A stretch of 64,000 bases of DNA from Sphingomonas corticis (GTDB taxonomy: Bacteria > Pseudomonadota > Alphaproteobacteria > Sphingomonadales > Sphingomonadaceae): assembly GCF_012035195.1 (NCBI RefSeq), contig NZ_JAAVJH010000003.1, positions 62,001-126,000 of the forward strand, written 5' to 3'. The notes under the pieces were generated by a model. The model ran no database searches and was not told the DNA's origin. It saw nothing but the letters and a program-made list of their open reading frames with translations. A program made the position numbers and the translations under genes. This document shows, in pieces, positions 48,361-57,581 of the stretch (the first letter of the stretch is position 1; the number at the start of each line of letters is the position of its first letter).

Positions 48361-48711
48361 TCACTGGCACTGGCCCTCCTCCTCGCCAATCCCGCCGCGG
48401 CGCAGACGCAGGCGCAGATGAATGCCGATGCCGGCGCGGCGTGGAAGCGCGCGGATGCGACGATGACGGCGCAGTGGAAGCGCACCTACGCGCGGATGAA
48501 GGGGCGCGAGAGGACCGGGGACGGCTTCGCCTATGCCGCCGCGCTGCTGAACGCGCAGCGCGCGTGGCTGAAGTTCCGCGACGCGCATTGCCTGATCGCG
48601 GCGGCGGAGTTCCACGGCGGGTCGCTTCAGCCGATGGCGCGGGCGCAATGCCTGGCCGCGATCACCGACGAACGCACGAGACAATTGAAGGGATTGATGT
48701 GGCAGCGTTGA
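48355..48711 (+). CDS. LprI-like (DUF1311) secreted protein
   Basis: A 118-residue protein, [17 protein letters not shown] (signal peptide), with the LprI pattern [20 protein letters not shown] and [20 protein letters not shown]. Two cysteines form the conserved pair. LprI proteins inhibit lysozyme. The start ATG is inside a palindromic repeat; an in-frame ATG at 48262 overlapping the mutase stop would add 31 repeat-derived residues. The repeat probably inserted between the original start and the signal peptide. Its stop overlaps bioB. Confidence 0.8.
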   Translation: MTSLALALLLANPAAAQTQAQMNADAGAAWKRADATMTAQWKRTYARMKGRERTGDGFAYAAALLNAQRAWLKFRDAHCLIAAAEFHGGSLQPMARAQCLAAITDERTRQLKGLMWQR

Positions 48712-49715
48712 ACACGGACGGCACCAGGAACGACTGGACGCGGGCGGAGATCGCTGCGCTGTTCGACCTGCCGTTCACCGACCTCGTCTTCCGCGCCGCC
48801 GAGGTCCACCGCGCGCATCATGCGGCGGGCGAAGTGCAATTGTGCACGCTTCTCTCCATCAAGACCGGCGGCTGTCCGGAGGATTGCGGCTATTGCTCGC
48901 AATCCGTTTCGGCCGACAGCGGCGTCAAGGCGACGAAGCTGATGGACGTGCGCGCGGTGCTGCAATCCGCGGCGCAGGCCAAGGATGCCGGATCGCAGCG
49001 CTTCTGCATGGGCGCGGCGTGGCGCAATCCCAAGGACCGCGACCTGCCCGCCATCGTCGAGATGGTGAAGGGCGTGCGCGCGATGGGGATGGAGACGTGC
49101 ATGACGCTGGGGATGCTCCAGCCGCACCAGGCGCGTGCCCTCGCCGAAGCGGGGCTCGACTATTACAACCACAACATCGACACCTCGCCCGAGCGCTACG
49201 GCGAGGTCATCACCACGCGCACCTTCGGCGAGCGGCTGGAGACGCTGGAGCACGTGCGCGCCGCGGGCATCAACGTGTGCTGCGGCGGGATCGTCGGCAT
49301 GGGCGAGACGCGGGAGGATCGCGTCGGCTTCGTCCACGCGCTGGCCACGCTGCCGCGGCATCCGGAGAGCGTGCCGGTCAACGCGCTGGTGCCGGTGAAG
49401 GGTACGGTGCTGGGCGACATGCTGGCCGACACGCCGCTGGCGAAGATCGACGACATCGAGTTCGTGCGGACGGTGGCGGTGGCGCGGATCACGATGCCGC
49501 TGTCGATGGTGCGCCTGTCCGCGGGGCGCGAGAGCATGAGCGAGGCGACGCAGGCCCTGTGCTTCCTCGCCGGCGCGAACTCGATCTTCACCGGCGACAA
49601 GCTGCTGACTGCCGGCAACCGCGGCGACGACGCCGACGCGGCATTGCTCGCGAAGCTGGGCGTGGTGGCGATGCGCGGCGAGGAACCGATGCGGGCGTGC
49701 GAGGCGGCGGAATAA
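48699..49715 (+). CDS. bioB: Biotin synthase
   Basis: Radical-SAM enzyme that inserts sulfur into dethiobiotin. The [4Fe-4S] motif CPEDCGYC has Cys59, Cys63 and Cys66. Other hallmarks are [40 protein letters not shown] and [20 protein letters not shown] take the GTG at 48699 ([13 protein letters not shown]), overlapping the previous gene by 13 bases. Biotin is needed by PccA, three genes later, which explains the location. Confidence 0.95.
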   Translation: MAALNTDGTRNDWTRAEIAALFDLPFTDLVFRAAEVHRAHHAAGEVQLCTLLSIKTGGCPEDCGYCSQSVSADSGVKATKLMDVRAVLQSAAQAKDAGSQRFCMGAAWRNPKDRDLPAIVEMVKGVRAMGMETCMTLGMLQPHQARALAEAGLDYYNHNIDTSPERYGEVITTRTFGERLETLEHVRAAGINVCCGGIVGMGETREDRVGFVHALATLPRHPESVPVNALVPVKGTVLGDMLADTPLAKIDDIEFVRTVAVARITMPLSMVRLSAGRESMSEATQALCFLAGANSIFTGDKLLTAGNRGDDADAALLAKLGVVAMRGEEPMRACEAAE

Positions 49716-49949
49716 TGCCGACGGTGCTGCGGATCGGCCCGTTTTCGCTTCTACTTCTACAGCCACGAGCCGAACGAGCCGCCGCACGTCCACGTCGATC
49801 GTGGCGAGGCGACGATCAAGATCTGGCTCGACGTGGTGGAGGTCGCGAAAAGCCGCGGGTCCCGGGCGCACGAGATCAATGGCATCCTCGACTTGGTCGC
49901 GGGACATCGCGAGACGCTGCTGGAGGCGTGGCATGAACATTTCGGCTAG
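49715..49949 (+). pseudogene. DUF4160 gene with a frameshift
   Basis: ATG at 49715 overlaps the bioB stop and reads [10 protein letters not shown]. The DUF4160 core RFYFYSHEPNEPPHVHVDRG continues in the +1 frame and ends AHEINGILDLVAGHRETLLE, then AWHEHFG, at 49949. The break is at TTTT (49742-49745); one T fewer restores the family frame. It may be a true pseudogene, a sequencing error in a homopolymer, or slippage. It pairs with the DUF2442 gene downstream, a common partnership that may be toxin-antitoxin-like. Confidence 0.8.
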
Positions 49950-50193
49950 GATCACCGACGAGCGCGTTCTCGACGTGCGCTTCGACGAGGCGAGCGTGAT
50001 CGTCGACCTGATGGATGGACGGACCATCTCGGCACCGCTCGCCTGGTATCCGCGTCTGCTGAGAGCGACGCCCGACCAGCGTTCGCGTTGGGAGAAGGCG
50101 GGTGCGGGTTTCGGCATCCACTGGCCGGATGTGGAAGAGGACCTCAGCACCGAGGGCCTCCTGCGCGGCGCACCCGCACCGCACGCTGCCTGA
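49933..50193 (+). CDS. DUF2442 protein
   Basis: An 86-residue protein, MNISARITDERVLDVRFDEA, with the DUF2442 pattern LMDGRTISAPLAWYPRLLRA and GFGIHWPDVEEDLSTEGLLR. It overlaps the end of the DUF4160 frame by 17 bases. DUF2442 proteins are small DNA-binding-like proteins often next to DUF4160; a toxin-antitoxin role is proposed by analogy only. It sits between bioB and pccA. Confidence 0.85.
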   Translation: MNISARITDERVLDVRFDEASVIVDLMDGRTISAPLAWYPRLLRATPDQRSRWEKAGAGFGIHWPDVEEDLSTEGLLRGAPAPHAA

Positions 50194-50213
50194 AGCGACG
50201 AGGGAAAAGACAG

Positions 50214-52319
50214 ATGTTCAAGAAGATCCTGGTCGCCAACCGTGGCGAGATCGCGTGCCGGGTGTTCCGCACGGCGAAGAAGATGGGGATCGCGACCGTC
50301 GCGGTCTATTCCGACGCCGACGCGCGCGCGCCGCACGTGCTGATGGCGGACGAGGCGGTGCGGCTGGGGCCGGCGCCCGCGGCGGAGAGCTATCTGAAGG
50401 CGGAGCTGATCCTGCTCGCCGCCAAGGAGACGGGCGCGGACTGCATCCATCCCGGCTACGGCTTCCTGTCCGAGCGCGAGAGCTTCGCGCGCGCCTGCGC
50501 GGAGGCGGGCATCGCCTTCGTCGGTCCGCCGCCGAACGCGATCGCGGCGATGGGCGACAAGATCGAGTCGAAGAAGCTGGCCAAGGAAGCCGGCGTCAAC
50601 GTCGTACCCGGCTTCCTCGGCGAGATCGCCGACACCGACGAGGCCGTCAGGATCGCCACCGACATCGGCTATCCCGTCATGATGAAGGCCAGCGCCGGCG
50701 GCGGGGGCAAGGGGATGCGGCTCGCCTACAGCGAGAAGGACGTGCGCGAGGGGTTCGAGGCGACCAAGCGTGAAGGCCTCGCCAGTTTCGGCGACGACCG
50801 CGTCTTCATCGAGAAGTTCATCGAGAGCCCGCGCCACATCGAGATCCAGGTGCTGGGCGACCAGCACGGCAACACCGTCTACCTCAACGAGCGCGAGTGC
50901 AGCGTGCAGCGCCGCCACCAGAAGGTGGTGGAGGAGGCGCCGTCGCCGTTCGTCACGCCCAAGATGCGCAAGGCGATGGGCGAGCAGGCGGTCGCGCTGG
51001 CCAAGGCGGTGGGTTACTACAGCGCCGGCACGGTCGAGCTGATCGTCAGCGGCGCCGACACGACGGGCGAGAGCTTCTACTTCCTCGAGATGAACACCCG
51101 GCTGCAGGTGGAGCATCCGGTGACGGAGGAGATCACGGGCCTCGACCTGGTCGAGCAGATGATCCGCGTCGCGGCGGGCGAGAAGCTCGATTTCACGCAG
51201 AAGGACGTGAGGATCCATGGCTGGTCGGTCGAGAACCGCGTCTATGCCGAGGATCCGTACCGTGGCTTCCTGCCCAGCATCGGGCGGCTCGTGCGCTACT
51301 CGCCGCCGGCGCAAACCCTTCGAGATGCCGCTTCGACAGGCTCAGCGGCTCCTCAGGGCGAACGGAAAAAGTGGTCCGTTCGTGCTGAGGAGGGGCTGAG
51401 CGCAGCCGAAGCCCCGTCTCGAAGCACCGATGCGCGCATCCGCGTCGACGACGGCGTGCGCGAGGGCGGCGAGGTGTCGATGTTCTACGATCCGATGATC
51501 GCGAAGCTCGTCACCTGGGCGCCGACGCGCGAGGCGGCGATCGACGCCCAGGTCGCCGCGCTCGACGCCTTCGAGATCGAGGGGCCGGGCACCAACCTCG
51601 ATTTCCTCTCCGCGCTGATGCAGCACCCGCGCTTCCGCTCCGGCAACATCACGACGGGCTTCATCGCGGAGGAATATCCCGACGGCTTCCACGGCGCGCC
51701 CGCGTCGGAGGAGACGGTGCGCGCGCTGGCGGGGATCGCCGCCTTCGCCGCGACGGCGGAGGCGGATCGCGCGCGGCGGATCGACGGGCAGCTCGGCCGC
51801 CGGCTGCGCCCGCCCGCGGACTGGGTGGTGCGGATCGGCGGCACCGACCACGCCGTCACCGTGTCGCCGGACGCGCTGGTGGTGGACGGCGCGGAGCTGC
51901 CGCTGGCGATGGAATATACGCCCGGCGACCGCGTGGTGGTGGCCGAGCCTGTCGACGAAGACGGCGAGCCGCTGACGGTGAAGCTGCGCCGCACGCACAC
52001 CGGATTCGAGCTGAACGCGCGCGGGGCGAGCCACAAGGCGCGCGTGCTGCCGGCGCGGGTGGCGCCCTTCGCGCAGCACCTGAAGGAGAAGGTGCCGCCC
52101 GACCTCTCCAAATTCCTGATCGCGCCGATGCCCGGGCTGCTCGTCCGGCTGGACGTGCAGGCGGGCGACCGCGTCGAGGCGGGGCAGGCGCTGGCGGTGG
52201 TCGAGGCGATGAAGATGGAGAACATCCTGCGCGCGGAGAAGAGCGCGACGGTGAAGACGGTGAACGCCGCCGCGGGCGAAAGCCTGCAGGTGGATCAGGT
52301 GATCCTGGAGCTGGAATAG
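50214..52319 (+). CDS. pccA: Propionyl-CoA carboxylase alpha subunit (biotin carboxylase + BCCP)
   Basis: ATP-dependent carboxylation of biotin, then transfer to PccB. It begins MFKKILVANRGEIACRVFRT. The ATP-grasp part has MMKASAGGGGKGMRLAY and FLEMNTRLQVEHPVTEE. The biotin lysine is Lys667 in EAMKMEN. Around residues 369-405, between VRYSPPAQ and RIRVDDGVREGGEVSMFYDP, a palindromic repeat is translated in frame; homologues usually have only a few residues here. The remaining domains look intact, so the enzyme is probably functional. Confidence 0.95.
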   Translation: MFKKILVANRGEIACRVFRTAKKMGIATVAVYSDADARAPHVLMADEAVRLGPAPAAESYLKAELILLAAKETGADCIHPGYGFLSERESFARACAEAGIAFVGPPPNAIAAMGDKIESKKLAKEAGVNVVPGFLGEIADTDEAVRIATDIGYPVMMKASAGGGGKGMRLAYSEKDVREGFEATKREGLASFGDDRVFIEKFIESPRHIEIQVLGDQHGNTVYLNERECSVQRRHQKVVEEAPSPFVTPKMRKAMGEQAVALAKAVGYYSAGTVELIVSGADTTGESFYFLEMNTRLQVEHPVTEEITGLDLVEQMIRVAAGEKLDFTQKDVRIHGWSVENRVYAEDPYRGFLPSIGRLVRYSPPAQTLRDAASTGSAAPQGERKKWSVRAEEGLSAAEAPSRSTDARIRVDDGVREGGEVSMFYDPMIAKLVTWAPTREAAIDAQVAALDAFEIEGPGTNLDFLSALMQHPRFRSGNITTGFIAEEYPDGFHGAPASEETVRALAGIAAFAATAEADRARRIDGQLGRRLRPPADWVVRIGGTDHAVTVSPDALVVDGAELPLAMEYTPGDRVVVAEPVDEDGEPLTVKLRRTHTGFELNARGASHKARVLPARVAPFAQHLKEKVPPDLSKFLIAPMPGLLVRLDVQAGDRVEAGQALAVVEAMKMENILRAEKSATVKTVNAAAGESLQVDQVILELE
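51318..51424. repeat. Palindromic repeat inside pccA
   Basis: A 107-base nested inverted repeat. CTTCGAGA (51318-51325) pairs with TCTCGAAG (51417-51424), GCTTCG with CGAAGC, and GCTCAGC (51340-51346) with GCTGAGC (51395-51401). CTCCTCAG (51349-51356) pairs with CTGAGGAG (51385-51392), and CGAACGGA (51359-51366) with TCCGTTCG (51375-51382). It is translated without a stop codon. Confidence 0.93.
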
Positions 52320-52351
52320 CTTCAGAGAGCCGTTCGCGCTGCAGGCTTTCC

Positions 52352-52431
52352 GGTGCTCCCGCGCAGGTGGGAGCCCAGGGCGGCTGGCGACATCGTTCGT
52401 GACCCTGGGCTCCCGCCTGCGCGGCAGCACC
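52352..52431. repeat. Palindromic repeat (family C) after pccA
   Basis: Left arm 52352-52380 (starts GGTGCTCCCGCGCAGG) and right arm 52403-52431 (ends GCCTGCGCGGCAGCACC) are close reverse complements. It stands between pccA and the efflux operon; no T-run follows. Confidence 0.9.
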
Positions 52432-52514
52432 GGGTGGATCGAGCGACTGCCGCGCGACACTTTGCGACACAAATCCGCTGGACGGCGGCGGGTGTGCTGC
52501 CGCAACAAGGCACC

Positions 52515-53993
52515 ATGTCGCGTCGCTACGCCCTCATCGTGCCGCTCGTTCTCACCGGTTGTACCGTCGGTCCCGACTACAAGCCGCGCAGCGCCGCGGA
52601 ACTGGGCGTGCCCGGGAGCTATTCGGTGCCGGCCGCGCCGACGCCGCAGGACCTGACGCGCTGGTGGGCGAGCTTCGACGATCCCGTGCTTGGCCAGCTG
52701 GTGGAGCAGGCGGCGGCGGCGAACCTCGACCTCGACCAGGCCACCGCCCGGCTGCGACAGGCGCGCGAGGCGCTGGTGCAGAATCGCGCGGACCTGCTGC
52801 CCAGCGTCAACGGATCGGGCGGGTTCAGCCGGTCGGAGACGCTGCGCGGCGGCGGGCAGACGATCACCTTGCCCGACGGCACGGTGCAGAACGTCGGCGG
52901 CGGTGGAGGCAGCAACTTCTCGCTGGGCCTCGACGCGCAATACCAGCTCGGCCTGTTCGGCGAGGTGCGCCGCACCGTGGAGGCGAGCCGCGCGCAGTAC
53001 GAGGCGAGCGGCTACGACTATGCCACCACGCTGCTGACGGTGGAGCAGGAAGTCGCGCGCAACTACGTGCTGGCGCGCCTCTACCAGGCGCAGCTCGCCA
53101 ACGCGCGCGCCAGCCTCGCCTTGCAGGACGAGAACCTGGAGATCGCGGGCTTCCGCGTGCAGGCGGGGCTCGTTTCCTCGGTCGATCAGGAGCAGGCGCG
53201 GGTGCAGCGGGCGCAGACCGCGGCGAGCGTACCGAACATCGAGCAGCAATATGCCGCCGCGGTGGCGCGCCTGGGCGTGCTGACCGCGCAGGCGCCGGGC
53301 GCGCTGCGGCAGGCGATGGCCGCGCCGCGGCCCGTGCCGAACGGTCCGGCGAGCGTGGCGGCGGGCATTCCTGCCGACGTGCTGCGCCGCCGGCCGGACG
53401 TGCGCGCGGCGGAGCGCGCGCTCGCGGCGGCGACCGCGCAGATCGGCGTGGCGCAGGCGGCGCTCTATCCCAATCTGGCGCTCACCGGGCGGATCAACAC
53501 CAATGCCGGCGCCATCGGCGGGCTGCTCGACACCGTCACCGGCGGGCTGTTCGCCGGGCTGACGCAGGCGATCTTCAACGGCGGCCGGTTGCAGAGCCAG
53601 GTGCGCTCGCAACGCGCCGCCGCCGACCTCGCCTTCGCGCAGTACAAGGGCACGATCCTTACCGCGCTGGAGGATGTGGAGAACGCGCTGGTCGCGCTGG
53701 ACGCCGCGCGCCGCCGCGAGCGCGAGTTCGCCACCGCGCTGACCGCCGCGGACGCCGCCGCGCTGCTGGCGCGCAGCCAGTATCGTAGCGGCCTCACCGA
53801 TTTCACCACGCTCAGCCAGCAGGAGGCGGCGCTGCTGACCGCGCGCAACGGCGCGGCGCAGGCGCGGGGCGATGCCGCCACCGCGCTGATCCAGCTGTTC
53901 GGCGCGCTGGGCGGCGGCTGGGACGTCGATGCGCTGCCCGAGGCGCCCGAGAACGGCGCCACCCGCCCGACTTTTGCCAAAGAGACCCGCTGA
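52515..53993 (+). CDS. RND/MacAB-type outer-membrane channel lipoprotein (NodT family)
   Basis: TolC-like outer-membrane factor of 492 residues. The signal MSRRYALIVPLVLTGCTVGP contains the lipobox LTGC. Two OEP repeats are seen, with GLFGEVRRTVEASRAQYEAS and PADVLRRRPDVRAAERALAA as hallmark segments. It exports substrates with the membrane-fusion protein and ABC transporter that follow. The stop codon overlaps the next ATG (TGATG). Confidence 0.92.
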   Translation: MSRRYALIVPLVLTGCTVGPDYKPRSAAELGVPGSYSVPAAPTPQDLTRWWASFDDPVLGQLVEQAAAANLDLDQATARLRQAREALVQNRADLLPSVNGSGGFSRSETLRGGGQTITLPDGTVQNVGGGGGSNFSLGLDAQYQLGLFGEVRRTVEASRAQYEASGYDYATTLLTVEQEVARNYVLARLYQAQLANARASLALQDENLEIAGFRVQAGLVSSVDQEQARVQRAQTAASVPNIEQQYAAAVARLGVLTAQAPGALRQAMAAPRPVPNGPASVAAGIPADVLRRRPDVRAAERALAAATAQIGVAQAALYPNLALTGRINTNAGAIGGLLDTVTGGLFAGLTQAIFNGGRLQSQVRSQRAAADLAFAQYKGTILTALEDVENALVALDAARRREREFATALTAADAAALLARSQYRSGLTDFTTLSQQEAALLTARNGAAQARGDAATALIQLFGALGGGWDVDALPEAPENGATRPTFAKETR

Positions 53994-55396
53994 TGGCCGA
54001 CGAGAACCTGGACGACTTCCTCGGTGCGAAGCCGGTGCCCGCGTGGCGGCGGCGGCTGAAATGGCCGCTGGTCGCGATCGGCGTCGTGCTGCTGGCGCTG
54101 CTCGCCTGGCGGCTGTTCTCCGGCGAGGCGAAGACCGAATATGCGACCCGCGCGGTGGAACGCGGCAACCTGACCGTCACCGTCTCCGCCACGGGGAAAC
54201 TGGCGCCGACGAACCAGGTGACGGTGGGCTCGCAGCTCTCCGGCCTCGTCACCCGCGTGGTCGTCGACGTGAACGACCGCGTCACCGCGGGCCAGCCGCT
54301 GGCGCTGATCGATCCCGAGCAGATCGACGACCAGATCCGCGCCGGTCAGGCGACGCTCGCCGCGAACGAGGCGCAGGTGAACCAGGCGCGCGCCACCGTG
54401 GCGGAGGCACAGGCGCAGCTGGCGCGGCTGGAGGAGGTCTATCGCCTGTCCAACCGCCGCGTGCCGTCGGAAACCGAGTTGCAGACGGGTCGCGCCAATG
54501 CGCAGCGCGCGGTCGCGGCGCTGCGCGTGGCGCAGGCGAACGTCACCGCGGCGCGCGCGCAGCTGTCGCAGTCGCAGACGCAGCGCGCGCGCGCGATCAT
54601 CCGCTCGCCCGTCAACGGCGTGGTGCTGGCGCGGCAGGTGGACCCGGGCCAGACCGTCGCCGCCTCGTTCAACACGCCGACCTTGTTCGTCATCGCCGAG
54701 GACCTGAGCGCGATGAAGCTGGAGGTGGCGATCGACGAGGCCGACGTGGGTGAGGTGAAGGTGGGCCAGAAGGCGACGTTCACCGTGGATGCCTTCCCCG
54801 GTCGCCGCTTCCCCGCGGCGATCACGCGGGTCGACCTCGGCTCCAACCTGACCGTCAGCAATGCGACGGCGAGCAGCAGCGGCACGTCCGGCACGACCAG
54901 CACGACGGGGCAGGTCGTCTCCTACGCCGCGGACCTTTCCGTCGCCAATCCGAACGAGGAACTGCGCCCGGGCATGACCGCGACGGCGGACATCGTGACG
55001 AGCGACAAGCGCAACGTGCTGCTGGTGCCCAACGCCGCGTTCCGCTTCAAGCCGACCAGCGGCGCGGGCGGCGACGCGGGCGGCGGCATCGCCGGTTCGC
55101 TCACCTTCCGCCCGCGGCGCGGCGCGGGGCAGGAGCGACAGGCGACGGTCGGCCGCGGCGCGACGCAGACGGTCTACGTGAAGGGCGCGGACGGAACGCC
55201 GCAGGCGGTGCAGGTGACGACGGGCGACACCGACGGTTCGGTGACGGAGGTGCTGTCGGGCGGGCTGAAGCCGGGGATGCAGGTCATCACCGGGCAGCTG
55301 GCGGGCGCGGGTGACGCGGCGGGCGGCGGCGGCGCTGGCGGCGGCTCGGGCGGCGGGCAGCGGCGGCAGCGGCAGGGGGCGGGCGGTGGTCAGTGA
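53993..55396 (+). CDS. macA: MacA-type membrane-fusion protein
   Basis: A 467-residue periplasmic adaptor with one N-terminal anchor (LKWPLVAIGVVLLALLAWRL). The lipoyl/barrel parts include RAVERGNLTVTVSATGKLAP, VTVGSQLSGLVTRVVVDVND and VNGVVLARQVDPGQTVAASF. It links the ABC permease to the outer-membrane channel. The C-terminal Gly/Gln-rich tail (GGGGAGGGSGGGQRRQRQ) is low-complexity. It overlaps the previous gene by one base. Confidence 0.92.
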   Translation: MADENLDDFLGAKPVPAWRRRLKWPLVAIGVVLLALLAWRLFSGEAKTEYATRAVERGNLTVTVSATGKLAPTNQVTVGSQLSGLVTRVVVDVNDRVTAGQPLALIDPEQIDDQIRAGQATLAANEAQVNQARATVAEAQAQLARLEEVYRLSNRRVPSETELQTGRANAQRAVAALRVAQANVTAARAQLSQSQTQRARAIIRSPVNGVVLARQVDPGQTVAASFNTPTLFVIAEDLSAMKLEVAIDEADVGEVKVGQKATFTVDAFPGRRFPAAITRVDLGSNLTVSNATASSSGTSGTTSTTGQVVSYAADLSVANPNEELRPGMTATADIVTSDKRNVLLVPNAAFRFKPTSGAGGDAGGGIAGSLTFRPRRGAGQERQATVGRGATQTVYVKGADGTPQAVQVTTGDTDGSVTEVLSGGLKPGMQVITGQLAGAGDAAGGGGAGGGSGGGQRRQRQGAGGGQ

Positions 55397-55417
55397 CGCC
55401 GTCCTGGCCTTCTCCCC

Positions 55418-55505
55418 GTGCTCCCGCGAAGGCGAAAGCCCGAGATCCCGTGCATCAACGTTCGTTGTCCGGCATGACCCTGGGTTCCCGCCTCCGCGGG
55501 AGCAC
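55418..55505. repeat. Palindromic repeat (family C) between macA and macB
   Basis: Left arm starts GTGCTCCCGCGAAGGCG at 55418, right arm ends CCTCCGCGGGAGCAC at 55505. Same family as 52352. It lies inside the efflux operon. Confidence 0.85.
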
Positions 55506-55518
55506 AAGGTAGCGCGAT

Positions 55519-56232
55519 ATGGCTGATCCGCTCATCTCGCTTCGCGGCGTGACCAAGGTCTACGGCGAGGGCGCGACGCAGTTCCGCGCGCTGAAGGGCA
55601 TCGACCTCGACATCGCGGGCGGCGATTTCGTCGCGGTGATGGGGCCGTCGGGCTCGGGCAAGTCGACGACGATGAACATCCTGGGCTGTCTCGACGTGCC
55701 GAGCGGCGGCACCTTCCTGTTCCGCGGCCACCACGTCGAGACGCTGGACCGCGACCAGCGCGCGCTGCTCCGGCGGCGCTACCTCGGCTTCGTGTTTCAG
55801 GGGTTCAACCTCTTGAGCCGCACCACCGCGCTGGAGAACGTGGAGCTGCCGCTGCTCTACCGCGGCGACGAGAAGAAGGCGCGGCGTGCCACCGCCATGG
55901 CCGCGCTGGAGAAGGTGGGGCTGGACCGCTGGTGGGACCACACGCCGGCGGAACTGTCCGGCGGGCAGCAGCAGCGCGTGGCGATCGCACGCGCGATCGT
56001 GACCAGTCCCGACGTCCTGCTCGCCGACGAGCCGACCGGCAATCTCGATAGCGAGCGCTCGGTGGAGATCATGGAATTGCTCACCGGCCTCAACCGCGAC
56101 AGCGGCATCACCGTGCTGATGGTGACGCACGAGCCCGACATGGCGGCGTTCGCGCGGACGGTGATCCACTTCAAGGACGGGCTGGTCGAGCGGATCGAGC
56201 AGGGGCACCGGCAGGGCGAGGCGGTGGCGTGA
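55519..56232 (+). CDS. macB: MacB-type ABC transporter ATPase
   Basis: A 237-residue ATPase. Walker A is GPSGSGKST, the signature is LSGGQQQRVAIARAIV and Walker B is DVLLADEPTGNLDS. The LolD/MacB-type ending VLMVTHEPDMAAFARTVIHF is present. In classical MacB this domain is fused to the permease; here they are separate genes. The start ATG follows a repeat and has a weak ribosome-binding site. Confidence 0.93.
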   Translation: MADPLISLRGVTKVYGEGATQFRALKGIDLDIAGGDFVAVMGPSGSGKSTTMNILGCLDVPSGGTFLFRGHHVETLDRDQRALLRRRYLGFVFQGFNLLSRTTALENVELPLLYRGDEKKARRATAMAALEKVGLDRWWDHTPAELSGGQQQRVAIARAIVTSPDVLLADEPTGNLDSERSVEIMELLTGLNRDSGITVLMVTHEPDMAAFARTVIHFKDGLVERIEQGHRQGEAVA

Positions 56233-56254
56233 GGCGGGCCGCGTTCCCCTCGTC

Positions 56255-56349
56255 CGTCATGTCGGGCTCGTCCCGGCATCGAGGGCGCCGCAATCCCACG
56301 CCGGGTCGGTGCGCGCAGCCCTGGGCCCGGGGACGGGCCCGGGAGGACG
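56255..56349. repeat. Diverged family-B repeat between macB ATPase and permease
   Basis: A left arm starting CGTCATGTCGGGCTCGTCC at 56255 resembles other family-B arms. The right side (GGACGGGCCCGGGAGGACG, ending 56349) pairs partly with it. This copy is weaker than the others. Confidence 0.55.
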
Positions 56350-56365
56350 AAGGTGGAGGTGGAGA

Positions 56366-57574
<1,209 letters not shown>

Positions 57575-57581
57575 GCACGCC

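Noticed and set aside
45074..48370. A 1,098-residue open frame on the minus strand across the hydratase and mutase genes
   Set aside because: Antisense to two well-conserved genes; it contains no recognisable domain and is explained by codon bias on the other strand.
52320..52514. Rho-independent terminator after pccA
   Set aside because: The hairpin there is a family-C dispersed repeat and lacks a following T-run.
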